From Mycolicibacterium sp. 018/SC-01/001 (lineage in GTDB: Bacteria > Actinomycetota > Actinomycetes > Mycobacteriales > Mycobacteriaceae), in contig NZ_VKAA01000002.1 of NCBI RefSeq assembly GCF_007096635.1, positions 1 to 64,000 on the forward strand: a DNA stretch of 64,000 nt, written 5' to 3'. A program made the position numbers and the translations under genes. This document shows, in pieces, positions 63,113-64,000 of this stretch (positions are counted from its first letter, which is position 1; each line of letters opens with the position of its first letter). The notes below the pieces were generated by a model. The model was not told the DNA's origin. It saw only the letters and a list, made by a program, of their open reading frames with translations, and did not search any database.

Positions 63113-64000
63113 CTACGTGGTCGGCGCGTAGGCACCGCCGGCGATGTCCTCGATCAGCGTCGGCCCTGTCGGTGTCCAGCCCAGGAGTTGTTGTGTTGCA
63201 ACGCTTGTGCCGGCCATGTCGAAGCTGAAGAAGCCGCCGATCCAGCCGAAGTGTTCGTCGATCGCGTCAGGCGGGATGCTGGCGACGGGCAGGTCGAACG
63301 CCTGCCCGATCGCCTCGGCGATCGCCCGGCTTGCAATCCCCTCTTCGGCGACGGCGTGCAGGCGTGCGCCCGCAGGGGCCTTGTCGAGGCCGAGCACGAC
63401 CATGCGCGCGGCGTCCGCGACGTGCACGGCCGCCCACCGGTTCTGCCCGTCGCCGGGGTAACCCGACACCCCGCGCTCGCGGGCGACCTGACACAGCCTG
63501 CTGACGAAGCCGTGGTCGCCGGTGCCGTGTGTGGTGGGCGAGAAGCGCAGGGCCACGGAGCGGACACCGCGATCGGCGAAACTCACGCACAGGTTCTCGC
63601 TGCCGCCTCGCGGCGAGTCGGCGCCGTGGAACGGAGAGGCATCGTCCTCGGTGGCCGGCCGCCCCTGTGCCAGACTCATCAGCCCTGACGCCAGCAGGAA
63701 CGCCTTGCCCGTGTCGGCGAGAGCGTCGCCGATGGTCTGCGCCGCGGCCCGTTCCGTGGCGTTCGTCGCGGCCATGTTCGCCCAGTCGTGCTTGTTGGCC
63801 AAGTGGATGACCGCATCGGCGGACAGGGCGCCGGCGCGGATCGCGTCCAGATCGTCGAGGTCGCCGCGCACCACCGTCACTCCTTTGGCCTCGAGCGCGG
63901 CGGCCGCAGCATCCGAGCGTGCCAATCCTGTGACGTCGTGGCCGGCGCTGACCAACTCGTCGACGACAGCGCTGCCGATCCACCCCGACGCTCCGGTGAC
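63113..64000 (-). CDS. NAD(P)-dependent SDR (atypical/extended), cut by window end
   Basis: The visible 295 residues begin at VTGASGWIGSAVVDELVSAG, so only about the first few codons are missing to the right. LARSDAAAAALEAKGVTVVRGDLDD and AVIHLANKHDW follow. The usual YxxxK is not obvious: the equivalent stretch reads SPRGGSENLCVSF, so it belongs to the NmrA/atypical SDR group that binds NAD(P) without a standard catalytic Tyr. The C-terminal part (AAVHVADAARMVVLGLDKAPAG) is typical of these. It is 6 bases from the MgtC stop, convergent. Confidence 0.82.
   Translation of the reverse strand, partial: VTGASGWIGSAVVDELVSAGHDVTGLARSDAAAAALEAKGVTVVRGDLDDLDAIRAGALSADAVIHLANKHDWANMAATNATERAAAQTIGDALADTGKAFLLASGLMSLAQGRPATEDDASPFHGADSPRGGSENLCVSFADRGVRSVALRFSPTTHGTGDHGFVSRLCQVARERGVSGYPGDGQNRWAAVHVADAARMVVLGLDKAPAGARLHAVAEEGIASRAIAEAIGQAFDLPVASIPPDAIDEHFGWIGGFFSFDMAGTSVATQQLLGWTPTGPTLIEDIAGGAYAPTT

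Overview
The window is a high-G+C actinobacterial chromosome segment from a mycobacterium, most likely an environmental, fast-growing type (Mycolicibacterium-like). The evidence is gene order: from mmpS3-ctaF-ctaC at the left edge to ptkA-ptpA-SURF1-cobD near the right edge, the genes follow the Mycobacterium tuberculosis Rv2198c to Rv2236c block almost one for one (from my knowledge of that genome; no search was run). GTG starts, 4-bp GTGA overlaps and TANNNT hexamers 6-8 bases before start codons also fit a mycobacterium.

Core, left to centre (1-24.9 kb): respiratory oxidase subunits (ctaF, ctaC) with MmpS3; asnB; adenosine kinase; an Fe-S carrier; glycerate kinase; a DUF3043 membrane protein; cobT-cobS; ilvE; gcvT; pepB; an EphD-like SDR whose hydrolase half is degraded; dlaT; a TIGR01777 epimerase; lipB-lipA; DUF4191; an inserted Tat-exported amidohydrolase; an RDD protein; and glnA1. 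Lipoate synthesis (lipB-lipA) sits beside two lipoate users or relatives, dlaT and gcvT.

Accessory insert (24.9-35.5 kb): glnA1 and glnE, adjacent in M. tuberculosis, are separated here by about 10.6 kb. The insert holds an operon of lower G+C encoding a MerR-type regulator fused to a PrxQ/BCP peroxiredoxin plus a PaiB-like flavoprotein, under a classic MerR-type promoter. It also holds a nitrilase-family amidase, an epimerase, an MFS exporter with a cytoplasmic winged-helix tail, a DoxX protein, a secreted six-repeat VCBS-like protein, and an F420-type oxidoreductase with a hotdog thioesterase.

Nitrogen control and envelope block (35.5-50.1 kb): glnE and glnA2, two Hip1-like exported serine hydrolases flanking a GNAT gene, a wax ester synthase, panB, an enoyl-CoA hydratase with a fatty-acyl-AMP ligase, and a CYTH-CHAD protein. 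glnA1, glnE and glnA2 form the glutamine synthetase set. glnA1 has a strong array of GlnR half-sites and keeps the adenylylated tyrosine; glnA2 lacks it.

Right part (50.1-64 kb): RNase P RNA; a DUF222/HNH protein of the 13E12 family; a DinB/MPI-family protein; a flavin disulfide reductase-methyltransferase operon facing an XRE-cupin regulator; the RNase H/CobC, zinc-ribbon and NIF3 operon; the PtkA-PtpA tyrosine phosphorylation pair; SURF1; cobD; a second YtcJ-like amidohydrolase overlapping an MgtC gene; and an SDR cut by the window end. There is no tRNA, CRISPR array, recognisable insertion sequence or prophage. No gene-free stretch exceeds 300 bases.
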